DNA of 64,000 nucleotides from an uncultured Clostridia bacterium (lineage in GTDB: Bacteria; Bacillota; Clostridia; Oscillospirales; Ruminococcaceae). Location of the stretch: positions 1 to 64,000 of the forward strand of contig CANAQK010000001.1 of the NCBI GenBank assembly GCA_947363605.1. The letters run 5' to 3'. The notes beneath the pieces are model-generated. The model did not search any database. It had not been told where the DNA came from and saw nothing but the letters and a program-made list of their open reading frames with translations. The position numbers and the translations under genes were made by a program. Positions 31,864-41,206 of this stretch are shown in pieces (positions within the stretch are counted from its first letter, which is position 1; the number at the start of each line of letters is the position of its first letter).

Positions 31864-34800
31864 TTAATAACCGCCCAACTGCTGTGCAAGCCAGGAGCTC
31901 TGGCTGTTCATCTGTGCAATATATTTTTCCATCGCGTTAAACTGGTTCCAATATCTTTCTTTTTCCCGCTCATATTTAGCGTTCAAATCCTTGATCTTAT
32001 TTTCAATTTCCTGGATCTGGCGGTAAATCGTGTTGTTCTTATCACTGCCGTAGCCCGACATACCGGCCATCGATACCAGGGAACCCGGAGAAGCCGAACT
32101 CAGGTTCGCCGCTTTCTTGATAGCATTGTTCAGGTTCGCCGCCAAACCGTCTGTTGCGTTGGTAAACAGCTCGCGTACCGAATCCGGATCGTTAGCCAGA
32201 GCCTGACGCAGTTTGGAAGCATCGAAGCTCAGCTTGCCGCTGTCTTCTTTCTTGCCGATACCCGAGATCGTATCAATCCCCAAATCATACAGGGCATAGT
32301 TGGAGCCGTCCGGTTTCTGGAACAGTGCCAGACGCATATCCGAAAGGAAGCTTTCGATATACATATCGTTGCGGAGCAGGCCCTCTTTGGCCTTTTCTTC
32401 CCAAAGCTCAATCTCCCGGTCGGACATTTCTTTTTTCTGCGCACTGGTCAGCGGGTCATATTTCTTATAGTTTGCATCCTGGCGGATGTACTTGTTCAGT
32501 TTCCCAACCAGTTCGTTATATTTTTCTACAAAGTCCTTGACCGCGTCAAAAACCTTCTCGGTATCCCGCTCAGTAGTAACCGTGTCCGCTATGATGTCCG
32601 AATCCTTAATCACCTTGCCGTCCGGATCGATCATAGCCTCGGTCATCGTGCCTGCGTTATAGGCCATCTTATTGCCCGCGGAGTCGGTAAGGAAGCTGCC
32701 GTTTGCGTCTACCAGGTACTGCACGCCGCCGTCTTCCTTTACGCCTGCCGCATAGGCTGTTTTCCCGTCCACAATACCGGCAACCGCGTTCCCGGCATTG
32801 TCCACAAAGCCCTTCTGTGCGTTCTTATAAGCGGAATGCACATCCTTCAGCTGGAAATCCAGCCCGTTTACGTTGAAATTGTTGCTGCTGCGTTCGGTTT
32901 CGACCCCATTGATCGTGACGACAGCATTCTGACCTTCCACTACATCCGCTGCTGTGCCTTTGACACCCAGCCCGATATCCGAAGTGCCGAACAGCTTTTC
33001 AGCCAGCGCATGAACCTCATCTAAAGTCGCCGTACCATTGTTTACCGCGTTATTGAGCGCTATTAGGCCGTCCGTATCCATCATCAGGCGGCCGCTTGTT
33101 TCATCCCAAACGAAGCCTTTGCCCTCGCCGAATACGGATTCCAGATCTCCCAGGGTAGCGTTCGCACCCAACCCGGCGATCTTCGCCAGATCCGAAAGCC
33201 CAACGTCCGAAAGAGTGGTTTCCGAGGAAACCCGGTTCGTCCCGGAAAAGCCGAACTTCTCCGCCAGATCCGATTCCTGACCCTCGAAGGAGATCTCCGA
33301 ACCATCCAGCACATTCAGACGGAACTTACCGTCTGCCGTGTCGATCGAAATGGTTGCTTCCTTACCGGCATCCGTTTCGGTGAATCCGAAGTAGCGTTCC
33401 AGCTGGCGGTTCAGCTCTTTAATGGCCTCGCCCTGGGTATAGCCGCCCTCTTTCTCCGCCAGCGACAGCGTATAGGAGGTGCCGTTTACCTCGAACTTGA
33501 AGCTGCCGGGGTCAATCTTGCCGACACTCGCTGTCTCCCCGCCGGCCATCGTCTGAGAACCAAGCGTCTTGCTGATAACACTGGAACCGGATTTTACACC
33601 GAACATACTGTTCATCAGGTTGCCGGAAACATCCTTGACCTGGACATTCTGGCCTGCACCGGAAATGGTGGACTCCAATACAAATTTATCATCCAGGCTG
33701 GAATAGGTCATCCGGACGCCGATCCCGCTGTTGTTGACTTCCTTCATAATCGAAGAAAGGCTGGCATTTTCGTCGAAAGCAAAGGTTTTTCCGTTAATTT
33801 CAAAAATAAAGGATCCACCCTGAAGGTCATTTTGGAACATGACGTCCTTCAGCGGGGTGCTCAAGCTGATCTTGCTGGACTGGTAATTCGGGACGCCGGT
33901 CAGCTCCAGAGCGGCTTCATCGCCTGCGATTTGGAGCTGGTGCCCTGCCCCGGTCAAATTCCAGTTGAGGTTGCCGTTCCCATCCGCCTGTACCCGGACC
34001 ATCCACTCGCCGCCGTTGGTTTTGCCGAACTGCTCGAGCTTTTTATTCAGCGCTTCTGCCAAGCCGTTGGCATCCATTGTTTTCAGGTCGGAAGCTTTCA
34101 GTCCGAACTTGATGGAGCGGCCGTCCAGTGCGATTTCCATCTGCATTTCGGGGTCGAGATTCACCTGGCTGGTACCGCCCTTGGAAGGAATGTTAATCCC
34201 GCTCGAAAGGCCCAGCATCGACAGCCCCATCTGGTCGGATTTCCCGGAAACCCAGATATCCTTGCCTTTAAAGGAGAGCGCGCCTTTTTCGTTTACATCG
34301 ACGGTTACCCCTTCAACCCCGGCGTCTTCAAAAGCCTTGTTCAGGGCGTCTTTGATTTTCTCATAATCCGCTTCTTTATCGGCCTCCGCACCGGAAAGCC
34401 CCAGCGCTCTCAAGTCCACCTTAACCTCTTTGCCGCCTGCCTCAAAAACAACGGTCTGGTTTGTCAGCATATCTACATTCGATTTGCTGACGATCCCGTT
34501 TCGGCTGACAGCAGAGCCGGACGTCATTTTTGCGCTGGTAGCCAGCTGTTTGACAATGACGCTGGTATTGCCCGCCGCTGCAGAGCTGGTGCCGGTAACT
34601 TTAAACGAATTGGAACTGGAAGTTGCAGTCATCGAGTCGAAGAAACTGCTGCTCAGGAAATTCGTACTGGAATCCAGATTAAAAAAGAGATCTCTGAACG
34701 AGTTGATATCGTTAATCAGTTCACGGTAGATTTCCTGCTTCCAGAGAAGCTGCTGCTTGATCCCAGTTTGCTTATCAATTTTCGACTGTGTGCCGGAGAG

Positions 34801-34908
34801 CATCTGTTCAACCAGGCCCTCAGTATCCATCCCCGACGCCAAGCCGGACATTCCTTTATTGGAATATTTATTTACACTGAAGCTGTTTGACGTACTGATC
34901 GATGCCAT
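31864..34908 (-). CDS. fliD: Flagellar filament cap protein FliD
   Basis: This 1014-residue protein starts at ATG 34908 behind AAGGAGG, giving MASISTSNSFSVNKY and then SGLASGMDTEGLVEQML, the FliD signature. The C-terminal signature is LRQALANDPDSVRELF with the coiled coil EIENKIKDLNAKYEREKERYW. FliD usually has 450-700 residues. Here the middle (about 180-750) has many extra beta-rich units with repeated FEVNGxxxxL-type strands, so the exposed cap domains are enlarged. It forms the pentameric cap and may be an adhesin. It is cotranscribed with fliS. Confidence 0.93.
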   Translation of the reverse strand: MASISTSNSFSVNKYSNKGMSGLASGMDTEGLVEQMLSGTQSKIDKQTGIKQQLLWKQEIYRELINDINSFRDLFFNLDSSTNFLSSSFFDSMTATSSSNSFKVTGTSSAAAGNTSVIVKQLATSAKMTSGSAVSRNGIVSKSNVDMLTNQTVVFEAGGKEVKVDLRALGLSGAEADKEADYEKIKDALNKAFEDAGVEGVTVDVNEKGALSFKGKDIWVSGKSDQMGLSMLGLSSGINIPSKGGTSQVNLDPEMQMEIALDGRSIKFGLKASDLKTMDANGLAEALNKKLEQFGKTNGGEWMVRVQADGNGNLNWNLTGAGHQLQIAGDEAALELTGVPNYQSSKISLSTPLKDVMFQNDLQGGSFIFEINGKTFAFDENASLSSIMKEVNNSGIGVRMTYSSLDDKFVLESTISGAGQNVQVKDVSGNLMNSMFGVKSGSSVISKTLGSQTMAGGETASVGKIDPGSFKFEVNGTSYTLSLAEKEGGYTQGEAIKELNRQLERYFGFTETDAGKEATISIDTADGKFRLNVLDGSEISFEGQESDLAEKFGFSGTNRVSSETTLSDVGLSDLAKIAGLGANATLGDLESVFGEGKGFVWDETSGRLMMDTDGLIALNNAVNNGTATLDEVHALAEKLFGTSDIGLGVKGTAADVVEGQNAVVTINGVETERSSNNFNVNGLDFQLKDVHSAYKNAQKGFVDNAGNAVAGIVDGKTAYAAGVKEDGGVQYLVDANGSFLTDSAGNKMAYNAGTMTEAMIDPDGKVIKDSDIIADTVTTERDTEKVFDAVKDFVEKYNELVGKLNKYIRQDANYKKYDPLTSAQKKEMSDREIELWEEKAKEGLLRNDMYIESFLSDMRLALFQKPDGSNYALYDLGIDTISGIGKKEDSGKLSFDASKLRQALANDPDSVRELFTNATDGLAANLNNAIKKAANLSSASPGSLVSMAGMSGYGSDKNNTIYRQIQEIENKIKDLNAKYEREKERYWNQFNAMEKYIAQMNSQSSWLAQQLGGY

Positions 34909-35042
34909 GTTGATTCCTCCTTGTGTCTGATCTGTATTTTCCAAACTATATTATAGAAGAATTTGTTTCATTATAATTACTCGTCCCGTTTAGGGAAAAA
35001 TAAAGGGCTGATTACTCCAAGGGCGTTTTTTTTCCGAAAAAG

Positions 35043-35540
35043 CTAAATTTTCGCGAACCCAGGCCGTGCAGGCGATTTACGGTTCATCGAGCTTTGGTAA
35101 TACTTCGAAGCGGCCGCCCCGCTCCCCTGGTTGACATTTTTGATTTTTTGAAGCAGGTCCTTCCGCTCCGTTTCCAGCCTCTCCAGCACGAGCGGCTCCA
35201 TTTCACGGATACGGTACATCACCGCCCGGATCTCCGCTGCGGCTGTCTGAACCGGCTGTAATTCCGGAGCTAATTCTTCATATCCGGCCTGGCCTCCGGC
35301 AGCCTTGCGCAGCAGCTGCTGCCCCTCATCCGGCTGATCCCCTCCGGTAACGGCCAGGATCTGGGCGTCAGCCTCCTGGATCTGCCTTTGAAGCTCCTCA
35401 CGCTTTTCCATATGCCCGCCGATTTCCTCCTGTGTACCGGCTGTAATGGCATAGGTTGCCTGTTCATACTGAAGGAAAAGCTCCCGTTTTTTTTCCAGCC
35501 ATCCGCAGACAGCCTGGGCCATTTCCTGCGTTGATTTCAT
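35043..35540 (-). CDS. FlgN/FliT-like coiled-coil flagellar chaperone
   Basis: This 165-residue protein (ATG 35540, AGGAGG 7 nt upstream) is almost entirely helical and charged, with long heptad stretches such as KREELQRQIQEADAQI and LVLERLETERKDLLQKI. The tail is SMNRKSPARPGFAKI. No signal peptide or membrane segment is present. It resembles the FlgN second gene at 40714 in composition but not in detail. Its place directly before fliD suggests a FliT-like chaperone for the cap protein. That is inference from position and fold. Confidence 0.65.
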   Translation of the reverse strand: MKSTQEMAQAVCGWLEKKRELFLQYEQATYAITAGTQEEIGGHMEKREELQRQIQEADAQILAVTGGDQPDEGQQLLRKAAGGQAGYEELAPELQPVQTAAAEIRAVMYRIREMEPLVLERLETERKDLLQKIKNVNQGSGAAASKYYQSSMNRKSPARPGFAKI

Positions 35541-35630
35541 CACTGCACCTCCTGATGTTGCTGTATCATCTAAACAAATATTCAGACTTCATATCCGCAC
35601 ATGGATCGGTCATCCATATCTTCTCGATCT

Positions 35631-35775
35631 TATAGTCAACGCATTTGAAAAGAAGCATTGGCTTCTTTTCAACACTGCGGTAGGGCTTCATAGACGGCGC
35701 GCAGCGCATTTTACGCGCCGGCAGGCAAAGCCTGTCTTGAAAATCGGGTGACGATTTTCAAGTGTGCCGACTATA
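35631..35775. repeat. Core repeat copy G
   Basis: This 145-bp core in forward orientation runs from TATAGTCAACGCATTTG to GTGTGCCGACTATA, with no outer element. The last stem reads CTTGAAAATCG/CGATTTTCAAG, which pairs fully although both arms differ from copies C and E. The GCGGCAT/ATGCCGC stem is missing. It lies in the gap between divergent genes (35540 minus and 35896 plus); the remaining bases of that gap hold no gene. Confidence 0.75.
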
Positions 35776-35895
35776 AAAGAAAGATAAAAACAGACAGCCA
35801 AAAGAAAATCTGACAGATTCCCCTATACAAAACCGCTGTTTTATATTATGATTAAAGAAAACACGCCGCATAAGGCATTCTGGGGAGGCTTTCCT

Positions 35896-36570
35896 GTGAG
35901 GGATAAGGTTTATATTTACGCGAATAAACGGCGAGTGCTGTTCCCAGCCCGGCTGCTCTCCGAGGAAGGCAAGCTGCTGGAATTTGGGCAGGCTTCCATT
36001 TCAGCAGAGCAGGACTCGGTGGATTTTGTCGGCGATTTTGTCCCGCTGTTCAAAATGGGGACACCGCTGACCATCGTCCGCACCTTCGGCGAACAGGAAA
36101 TCCATATTTTCCGGGGCGAAGTATACCTTTCCTCCCGGAAGCTCCTCCGCTTAACCTCTGTATCCGACGAGCTGCTCCCCGGGTCTGAACGGGTTTACCT
36201 TTTCCCGGTTAACTTCCCGGCACAGGTCACTGCATTCCCTCCCGCTGAACCTCCGCGCCGTGCTCTGTTTCCCTGGAAGCGGAGCGTATCTCCCGGCCCG
36301 CAGGAATTCCTTGTTTCGCTGAATTTCATTGCCATGGACGCGCTGGAGTTTACTTCGCCGGTGGAGCTCCCTCCCCAAAGCACCCTCTGTTTGACGATGG
36401 AAAAGCCGGTGGAAGGATATCAGCTTCCCTTGGCGGTCAAGCGGGTTCTCCAATTCGGCAGCAGCGGCCGCACCTACTCCTGCCTGATTGAAAAATGGCC
36501 CTTGCAGGTACTGGAAAACTGGGAAAAGCATCTCATGGAGCTGCACCAGAAAGAAAACAAACTGTTTTAA
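35896..36570 (+). CDS. Degenerate PilZ/YcgR-like protein
   Basis: The product is 224 residues from GTG at 35896, 7 nt after GGAGG. Two halves are seen: an N-terminal beta domain (about 1-115) and a C-terminal PilZ-like barrel (about 140-210), with VSLNFIAMDALEFTSPVELP, LPLAVKRVLQFGSSGRTYSCLI and a closing helix. The RxxxR and D/NxSxxG motifs that bind cyclic di-GMP are absent, so it is probably not a standard receptor. The whole resembles the intact YcgR-type protein at 50587 in layout. It is convergent with csrA, and a link to flagellar braking is only inferred. Confidence 0.5.
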   Translation: MRDKVYIYANKRRVLFPARLLSEEGKLLEFGQASISAEQDSVDFVGDFVPLFKMGTPLTIVRTFGEQEIHIFRGEVYLSSRKLLRLTSVSDELLPGSERVYLFPVNFPAQVTAFPPAEPPRRALFPWKRSVSPGPQEFLVSLNFIAMDALEFTSPVELPPQSTLCLTMEKPVEGYQLPLAVKRVLQFGSSGRTYSCLIEKWPLQVLENWEKHLMELHQKENKLF

Positions 36571-36574
36571 CCAG

Positions 36575-36606
36575 GCCGGAGCCTATCATTGTGGGCTTCG
36601 GCTTTT
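36575..36606. terminator. Terminator between PilZ-like gene and csrA
   Basis: GCCGGAGCC pairs with GGCTTCGGC (one G-T) around a 10-nt loop, followed by TTTTC on the plus strand. Confidence 0.7.
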
Positions 36607-36616
36607 CAATGTCCGG

Positions 36617-36847
36617 CTATTCCTTTTTCATTTTCGCAATAAAACTGCGCATCTCCGAGGCTGCCGGGGCATGGGCCGCCTGGCGGTTAGATTCGATCGT
36701 CTGGATCAATTCCTTGCGCAGGATCTTATAGCTGGCCGGGGCCTGAATACCAATTTTAACCTGATCGCCCGAAATTTCTGAAATAACCAGCTCGATATCC
36801 CCGTTAATCACAAAGGCCTCACCCTTTTTCCGTGTTAAAATCAACAT
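36617..36847 (-). CDS. csrA: Carbon storage regulator CsrA
   Basis: This 76-residue RNA-binding dimer has the hallmark start MLILTRKKGEAFVING, the beta strands EISGDQVKIGIQAP, and R44 in ILRKEL, which contacts GGA in RNA. In Gram-positive bacteria it represses flagellin translation until FliW titrates it. The C-terminal tail of about 25 residues is longer than in the Escherichia protein. Its ATG overlaps the fliW stop codon (ATGTTGA), so the two are translationally coupled. Likely targets here are GGA motifs in the flagellin leader at 44649-44830. Confidence 0.96.
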   Translation of the reverse strand: MLILTRKKGEAFVINGDIELVISEISGDQVKIGIQAPASYKILRKELIQTIESNRQAAHAPAASEMRSFIAKMKKE

Positions 36848-37278
36848 GAGCCCGTGTCCTCCCTGTTTTTCATCAGCGGGTAGCGCACCGGATAATCCCC
36901 GTCTAAAATAACCTGGAGCCCCGTCCGGCGCTGCGGATGAATCATCACCGGGCTTTTCAGGTTGACCGTTGCCTGTTCAAAACTTCCCGGGACAGTCAGG
37001 ATACACCAGCAAACTGCCTCCTCACCGCCAAGCTCTTTAGCCGCTCCAACAGGAAGCGCCGGATGATAATCCGCATCCACAACCGCAGGATCCACCATCA
37101 TAAAGCAGACGTTCGGATCCTCCAGCGATTGCAGCCATACAAAGCTTTCGCTGATCTCATCGTCGAACAGTACCACATACTCCCGCAGATTTTCAAATCC
37201 AAAAATAGGCTGACAGAAATGGATTGCGTCCTGTTCCCCGATCTCCACCTGTCCAAAATCCCTAGTTTCAATAAGCAT
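36841..37278 (-). CDS. fliW: Flagellar assembly factor FliW
   Basis: This 145-residue protein (ATG 37278, GGAGG a few bases upstream) is the protein antagonist of CsrA and binds flagellin. Family features are IHFCQPIFGFENLREYVVL at the N-terminus, FVWLQSLEDPNVCFMMVDP, and LKSPVMIHPQRRTGLQVIL near the end. Released when flagellin is exported, it frees CsrA-bound flagellin mRNA. It overlaps csrA by 7 bp and follows the DUF6470 gene, the standard Gram-positive order. Confidence 0.95.
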   Translation of the reverse strand: MLIETRDFGQVEIGEQDAIHFCQPIFGFENLREYVVLFDDEISESFVWLQSLEDPNVCFMMVDPAVVDADYHPALPVGAAKELGGEEAVCWCILTVPGSFEQATVNLKSPVMIHPQRRTGLQVILDGDYPVRYPLMKNREDTGSC

Positions 37279-37405
37279 GAAACTCTCCTCCATCTTTCTC
37301 TATTTGTTCTTTTGAGCGCCTTGATGATAGAAAAAAGCAGCCATGGATCCCATAGCTGCTTTCGCTTTTTCTGGTCATCAGCGGGGATCCATCCGAACCG
37401 GTCTT

Positions 37406-37999
37406 TTATTCGCCTGCATAATTCGGATCCGCGCTCTTCGGCACATAATTCGGCTCTCCGAGATATTCAATCTGCACCTTGGGATATTGCAAAACTTCCA
37501 TATGGAAACGTCCCGGTACATACTCAAACACATTGCGTGCTGTCTGCCAGTCAAAACTCAATTCACCGGCCTGATAATTTTTATTCAGCTGGTTTGGCAG
37601 CCAGCTGATATTCGGGCCAGTGGAAGGCAGGAACGCCGTATAGGATTCCGGCTGTTCCATCATTTTCTGGCGGACGACCTGCCCGATCGTCACACCGTTT
37701 TCGATATGGCTGACCTGTTTTGCAAACTGGTTTTTACTGGAGCAGTATTGCTGCAGATTCTCCTGGCCCAGCTGAGCCCCTTCCTTTGCACGGTCCATGC
37801 TGGTCCGGAAGCCGAGGCTCCGGCGCATATCCATAGTATCCAGCCGCACTTCAATATTTTTCGATTCCATATTGATTTTCGCTCTGCTCTGAGTAACTTC
37901 GGAGCGGGCGTTATCGGCTTGTTTAAACTCCAAACGCGAAGGCTCTATTTTATAGCGGATCTCAATTGGAGTACTTGTAATTTTCAGCAGCTGTTGCAT
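37406..37999 (-). CDS. DUF6470 family protein (YviE-like)
   Basis: This 197-residue protein starts at ATG 37999 behind GGAGGG. It has no signal peptide and a composition typical of the DUF6470 family found between flgL and fliW in many Gram-positive flagellar loci. Seen: TSTPIEIRYKIEPSRLEF, DMRRSLGFRT and the C-terminal VEYLGEPNYVPKSADPNYAGE-type ending. The function is unknown, but its constant location suggests filament assembly or regulation. It starts 33 bp downstream of flgL. Confidence 0.82.
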   Translation of the reverse strand: MQQLLKITSTPIEIRYKIEPSRLEFKQADNARSEVTQSRAKINMESKNIEVRLDTMDMRRSLGFRTSMDRAKEGAQLGQENLQQYCSSKNQFAKQVSHIENGVTIGQVVRQKMMEQPESYTAFLPSTGPNISWLPNQLNKNYQAGELSFDWQTARNVFEYVPGRFHMEVLQYPKVQIEYLGEPNYVPKSADPNYAGE

Positions 38000-38032
38000 C
38001 CTAGCACCCTCCTTACTCAAAAAATACTCAAA

Positions 38033-39067
38033 TTACCGCAGGAAATCAATCAAAGACTGTTGAAACAGGTTTGCGCCCAAGGCAAGTGTGGCTTTCCAAA
38101 CCGCTTCATGCTCCTGCAATGCGACGCTTTCCTCTTCCATATCGGTCGCAACCAGGTTTTTCTTTACAGATTCCAGCGTATCTACTTCCGATTTCAGGCG
38201 GTCTGTTGTCCGCTCCAGGAAGTTCACCCGGCTTCCCAAATCGGTTTCGCTCATCAGCAGCGCGCTGTGGCGTTCCATGAACTGGTCGTGCAGCCGCATT
38301 ACTTCCTTCTGTTCTTCGGCGCCGTAAGGCTCTGCACGCAGGGCGTCTTCAATATCGCTCAGCAAATCGTAGATATTGTTGGGCATTCCATCCGTTTCGC
38401 CCATACCCAGGATCTCCAGCCCGGAGAAGGAAATTTTGAAAGCGGTTGCCGTGTCAATATGGCTTTCCTCTACTTTCACTCCCTGCCCGATATCCAGATA
38501 AACGTCCTTATCCCACGGGATCGGGATCCGCTCGCCGGTATTGACATCCTTGCGGAAATAACCGTCCGCATCCTTTTGGATATCCTTTACCGGGATACTG
38601 TTATAGCAGATCTGCCCGTCTTTATCCACGGTAAACGGCGCCGACCCATTATTGGTGCCGCTGAACAGGTATTTATCCCCGTATTTCCCGTTGGCAAACT
38701 GGAGGATCTGATCCTTGATAATTTTAATGTTATTGGCGACAGTCTGGCGTTTTTCCGGCTCGCCGACATTCGCAGCCCGCTCGATATCGCCCTGTGCCAG
38801 GTCGGTCATCACTTCCAGGACATCCTGAAGCACCTGGTCGGCGGTTTCCAATTCGCCCATCGCATTTTCAATACCGGACAGCTGGGACTCGATTTTGAAA
38901 ATACGCTGGTCTGCCCGGATCGCCCGATATCCGTCCGCTACATTTTCGGACAGGTTTTCATATTTCATTTTGGTCGTCATCCGGCGCATGGACTCTGATC
39001 TTTTCCCTAAATTGTTGTTTAATGTCTTCAGATAATTTCTGGACATTGAACGGGTTGTCACTCTCAT
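38033..39067 (-). CDS. flgL: Flagellar hook-filament junction protein FlgL
   Basis: This 344-residue protein begins MRVTTRSMSRNYLKTLNNNLGK and has the flagellin-like N-terminal coiled coil plus SENVADGYRAIRADQ. The C-terminal coil LATDMEEESVALQEHEAVWKA ends with LGANLFQQSLIDFLR. The variable middle (about 130-230) is exposed. It forms the junction with FlgK between hook and filament. It is 52 bp downstream of flgK. Confidence 0.95.
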   Translation of the reverse strand: MRVTTRSMSRNYLKTLNNNLGKRSESMRRMTTKMKYENLSENVADGYRAIRADQRIFKIESQLSGIENAMGELETADQVLQDVLEVMTDLAQGDIERAANVGEPEKRQTVANNIKIIKDQILQFANGKYGDKYLFSGTNNGSAPFTVDKDGQICYNSIPVKDIQKDADGYFRKDVNTGERIPIPWDKDVYLDIGQGVKVEESHIDTATAFKISFSGLEILGMGETDGMPNNIYDLLSDIEDALRAEPYGAEEQKEVMRLHDQFMERHSALLMSETDLGSRVNFLERTTDRLKSEVDTLESVKKNLVATDMEEESVALQEHEAVWKATLALGANLFQQSLIDFLR

Positions 39068-39119
39068 ACTTGATAACCTCTCTTTAACTGACTTCCGTGT
39101 TCAGCTGCTTGCGGGCCGG

Positions 39120-40694
39120 TTAACGGCCAACCATACCAGTTCTGTTGATCAGCACATCCAGCGCCTCATCCATGGTAGTCAGCACACGGGAAATCGCCTG
39201 ATACGCTTTATTGTAAATCATCATGGATTGGGTTTCCTCGTCCTGGTTGACAGCGGAAACCTCATCCCGGCGGTCCAGCATTTCGTCTGCAATAGTTGCC
39301 GTCGCCTTGGCGCGGCTGGTATAGTAGTTGACGTCCGCCGCAAGGGTGTTGCAGTAATCATTGACATAGCTTTGGAAGGAGCCGGTAAACTTTTCCCCGT
39401 TGGAGATAAAGTCAATGCTTGCGTCCTCCCCGTTGAGAAGGTTGCGCATATCAAATGCGTAGGTCGGATCGCCGTTGCCCTTCTGGAACATTACGAAAGT
39501 AGGATCCGATACCCAGTCGTCACTGATGGCAATATTCGACGCGTCAATCGGGAAATCAATCGTGGTCGTATATTCACCGGGCGCCCCCTCTTTGGGAACG
39601 CGCGCGCCAAACAGCACTTTATAGCCTGCAATGCTGCCGTCCGGGTTCCGCACCGGGTTGCCCTGGGCGTCTACCTGAGCCGGAACCACCTGGTTCATCG
39701 CGGTGGCGAAGGTACGGGCCAGGGTATCCAATTTCCCACGGTAGTACCGGATCCCCCGCTCCAGCGTTTCGCCCTTGCTGCTCATATTCGGGCCGGCGCC
39801 GTTGACGAAATCCCCATAGGCTTTCAGCGAGCCGGTGGTCGAATTCATCTCCTTGCCGGTGGAGTTCCAGCTCATGGTAACGGTGCCGTCATTATTTTCG
39901 CGGAGGTTGATTTCATCCGCTTTTTCACCGGCTAAAACGGTATGTCCGTTCACCTTTACGGTAACGGTGCCGTCTTTTTCTTCCTTAATGTCTGTATCCG
40001 TATAACTGGAAAGCTCGTCGAGCAGAAGGTTCCGCTGGTCGAGCAGCTCGTTCGGGCCATAGTATTCATTGCGGGCGGTTGCCGCGACATCGTCCCGGAT
40101 CGCCTTGTTCAGCTGTGCCAGCTTCTGGAGCTTGTCGTTATAATCCTTGACCGAGATCTCCATGTCATATTTGGTTTGCTCTTCCACACCGTCCAGCTTA
40201 CTGCTGAGTTCACGGAGCGTCTGGGTCACGTTTTTCGCCGCTACGCCTACCAAGTTTGCCAGCGCTTCATCTGCGGGATTTTCCGCGTATTTGGAGCAAG
40301 CGGAGAACAGGTCGCTGAGCGCCACCTGAATACCGCCGCCATCGGTCCCGTTCAAGCCGTCCTCACGCAGCGCGGCCTCCAGATCCCCGAGGATGGTGTT
40401 CGCCTGCGACTGATAAGCCGCGTCGCCATATTCCGCACGGAAGCGGCGGTCCAGATAGGGGTCGCGGATTTGGGAGACCCCCGCCATATCAACACCCTGC
40501 CCGGCGAGATCTGTCCGCTGGACAGCATACCGGCTGGCAGAGGAATTCAGCGATACCGAAACAATATCAATCCGCTGGCGGGTATAACCGGGCGTATCCC
40601 AGTTGGTCAGGTTCTGGCCGACAATATCGAGTACCTTCTGGTTCGTAGCCAGACCCCGTTTACAAGTTTCAAAGCCTAAAAAAGTTGGACGCAT
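39120..40694 (-). CDS. flgK: Flagellar hook-associated protein FlgK
   Basis: This 524-residue protein starts MRPTFLGFETCKRGLATNQ and has the rod/hook signature NQKVLDIVGQNLTNWDTPGYTRQR, diagnostic of FlgK. The C-terminus DRRDEVSAVNQDEETQSMMIYNKAYQ matches the last coil of the family. AAGGAG lies 9 nt before the ATG. It is exported through the flagellar channel and connects hook and filament. It follows flgN and flgM, the usual order. Confidence 0.96.
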   Translation of the reverse strand: MRPTFLGFETCKRGLATNQKVLDIVGQNLTNWDTPGYTRQRIDIVSVSLNSSASRYAVQRTDLAGQGVDMAGVSQIRDPYLDRRFRAEYGDAAYQSQANTILGDLEAALREDGLNGTDGGGIQVALSDLFSACSKYAENPADEALANLVGVAAKNVTQTLRELSSKLDGVEEQTKYDMEISVKDYNDKLQKLAQLNKAIRDDVAATARNEYYGPNELLDQRNLLLDELSSYTDTDIKEEKDGTVTVKVNGHTVLAGEKADEINLRENNDGTVTMSWNSTGKEMNSTTGSLKAYGDFVNGAGPNMSSKGETLERGIRYYRGKLDTLARTFATAMNQVVPAQVDAQGNPVRNPDGSIAGYKVLFGARVPKEGAPGEYTTTIDFPIDASNIAISDDWVSDPTFVMFQKGNGDPTYAFDMRNLLNGEDASIDFISNGEKFTGSFQSYVNDYCNTLAADVNYYTSRAKATATIADEMLDRRDEVSAVNQDEETQSMMIYNKAYQAISRVLTTMDEALDVLINRTGMVGR

Positions 40695-40713
40695 AAGCCT
40701 TCACTCCTTCTGT

Positions 40714-41190
40714 CTATATTTTTGATTCAAACACCCGGCGGCCTGCATCCGGACCTTTTCTGCCGTAAGGCGTGTAGCTTTCCCGTTTTTTTGCTTCCGG
40801 CAGGATTTCTGCCAGAATCCGGAGCTTATCCTGTGCAATTGCCATGGATTTTTCGTTACTGAATTTAATGCTCTGGACCGCTTGCTCCATCCGGCTAAAA
40901 ACCGCTTCGCAGGCACTGCGTTCTTCCCCTTCCAGGCCCTCCGCAATCTCGCGGAAGGTTTTCCCGGAAAGCCCAGCCTTGGCCAGAAGCGCTTCCCGTT
41001 CCTTTTCCAGGTTCCCCATCTGCATGACAGCGGCCTGCTGCTGGGAAAGGCAGCGCTCCAGCTGGGGCATTTTATTGGACACCAGCGCTTCCCGTTTGCC
41101 GGCTTCCTGCGCGGCAAGCTGTTCAAAGAACAGGGTGTATTCTTCCATAAAGCGCATCAGGTTATCCAATTCCTTTTTTCTGTATTCCAT
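40714..41190 (-). CDS. flgN: Flagellar export chaperone FlgN
   Basis: This 158-residue helical protein lies between flgM and flgK, the conserved position of flgN. It has long amphipathic helices, including YTLFFEQLAAQEAGKREAL and ERCLSQQQAAVMQMGNLEKE, which match the FlgN pattern. The C-terminal helix would bind FlgK and FlgL and deliver them to the export gate. AAGGAGG lies before the ATG at 41190. Sequence identity with FlgN is always low, so position carries much of the weight. Confidence 0.85.
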   Translation of the reverse strand: MEYRKKELDNLMRFMEEYTLFFEQLAAQEAGKREALVSNKMPQLERCLSQQQAAVMQMGNLEKEREALLAKAGLSGKTFREIAEGLEGEERSACEAVFSRMEQAVQSIKFSNEKSMAIAQDKLRILAEILPEAKKRESYTPYGRKGPDAGRRVFESKI

Positions 41191-41206
41191 CCCGGCCTCC
41201 TTTTTC

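Noticed and set aside
2604..35775. CRISPR array
   Set aside because: The repeats are 100-340 bp long, scattered between genes and hairpin-rich, without regular short spacers or cas genes.
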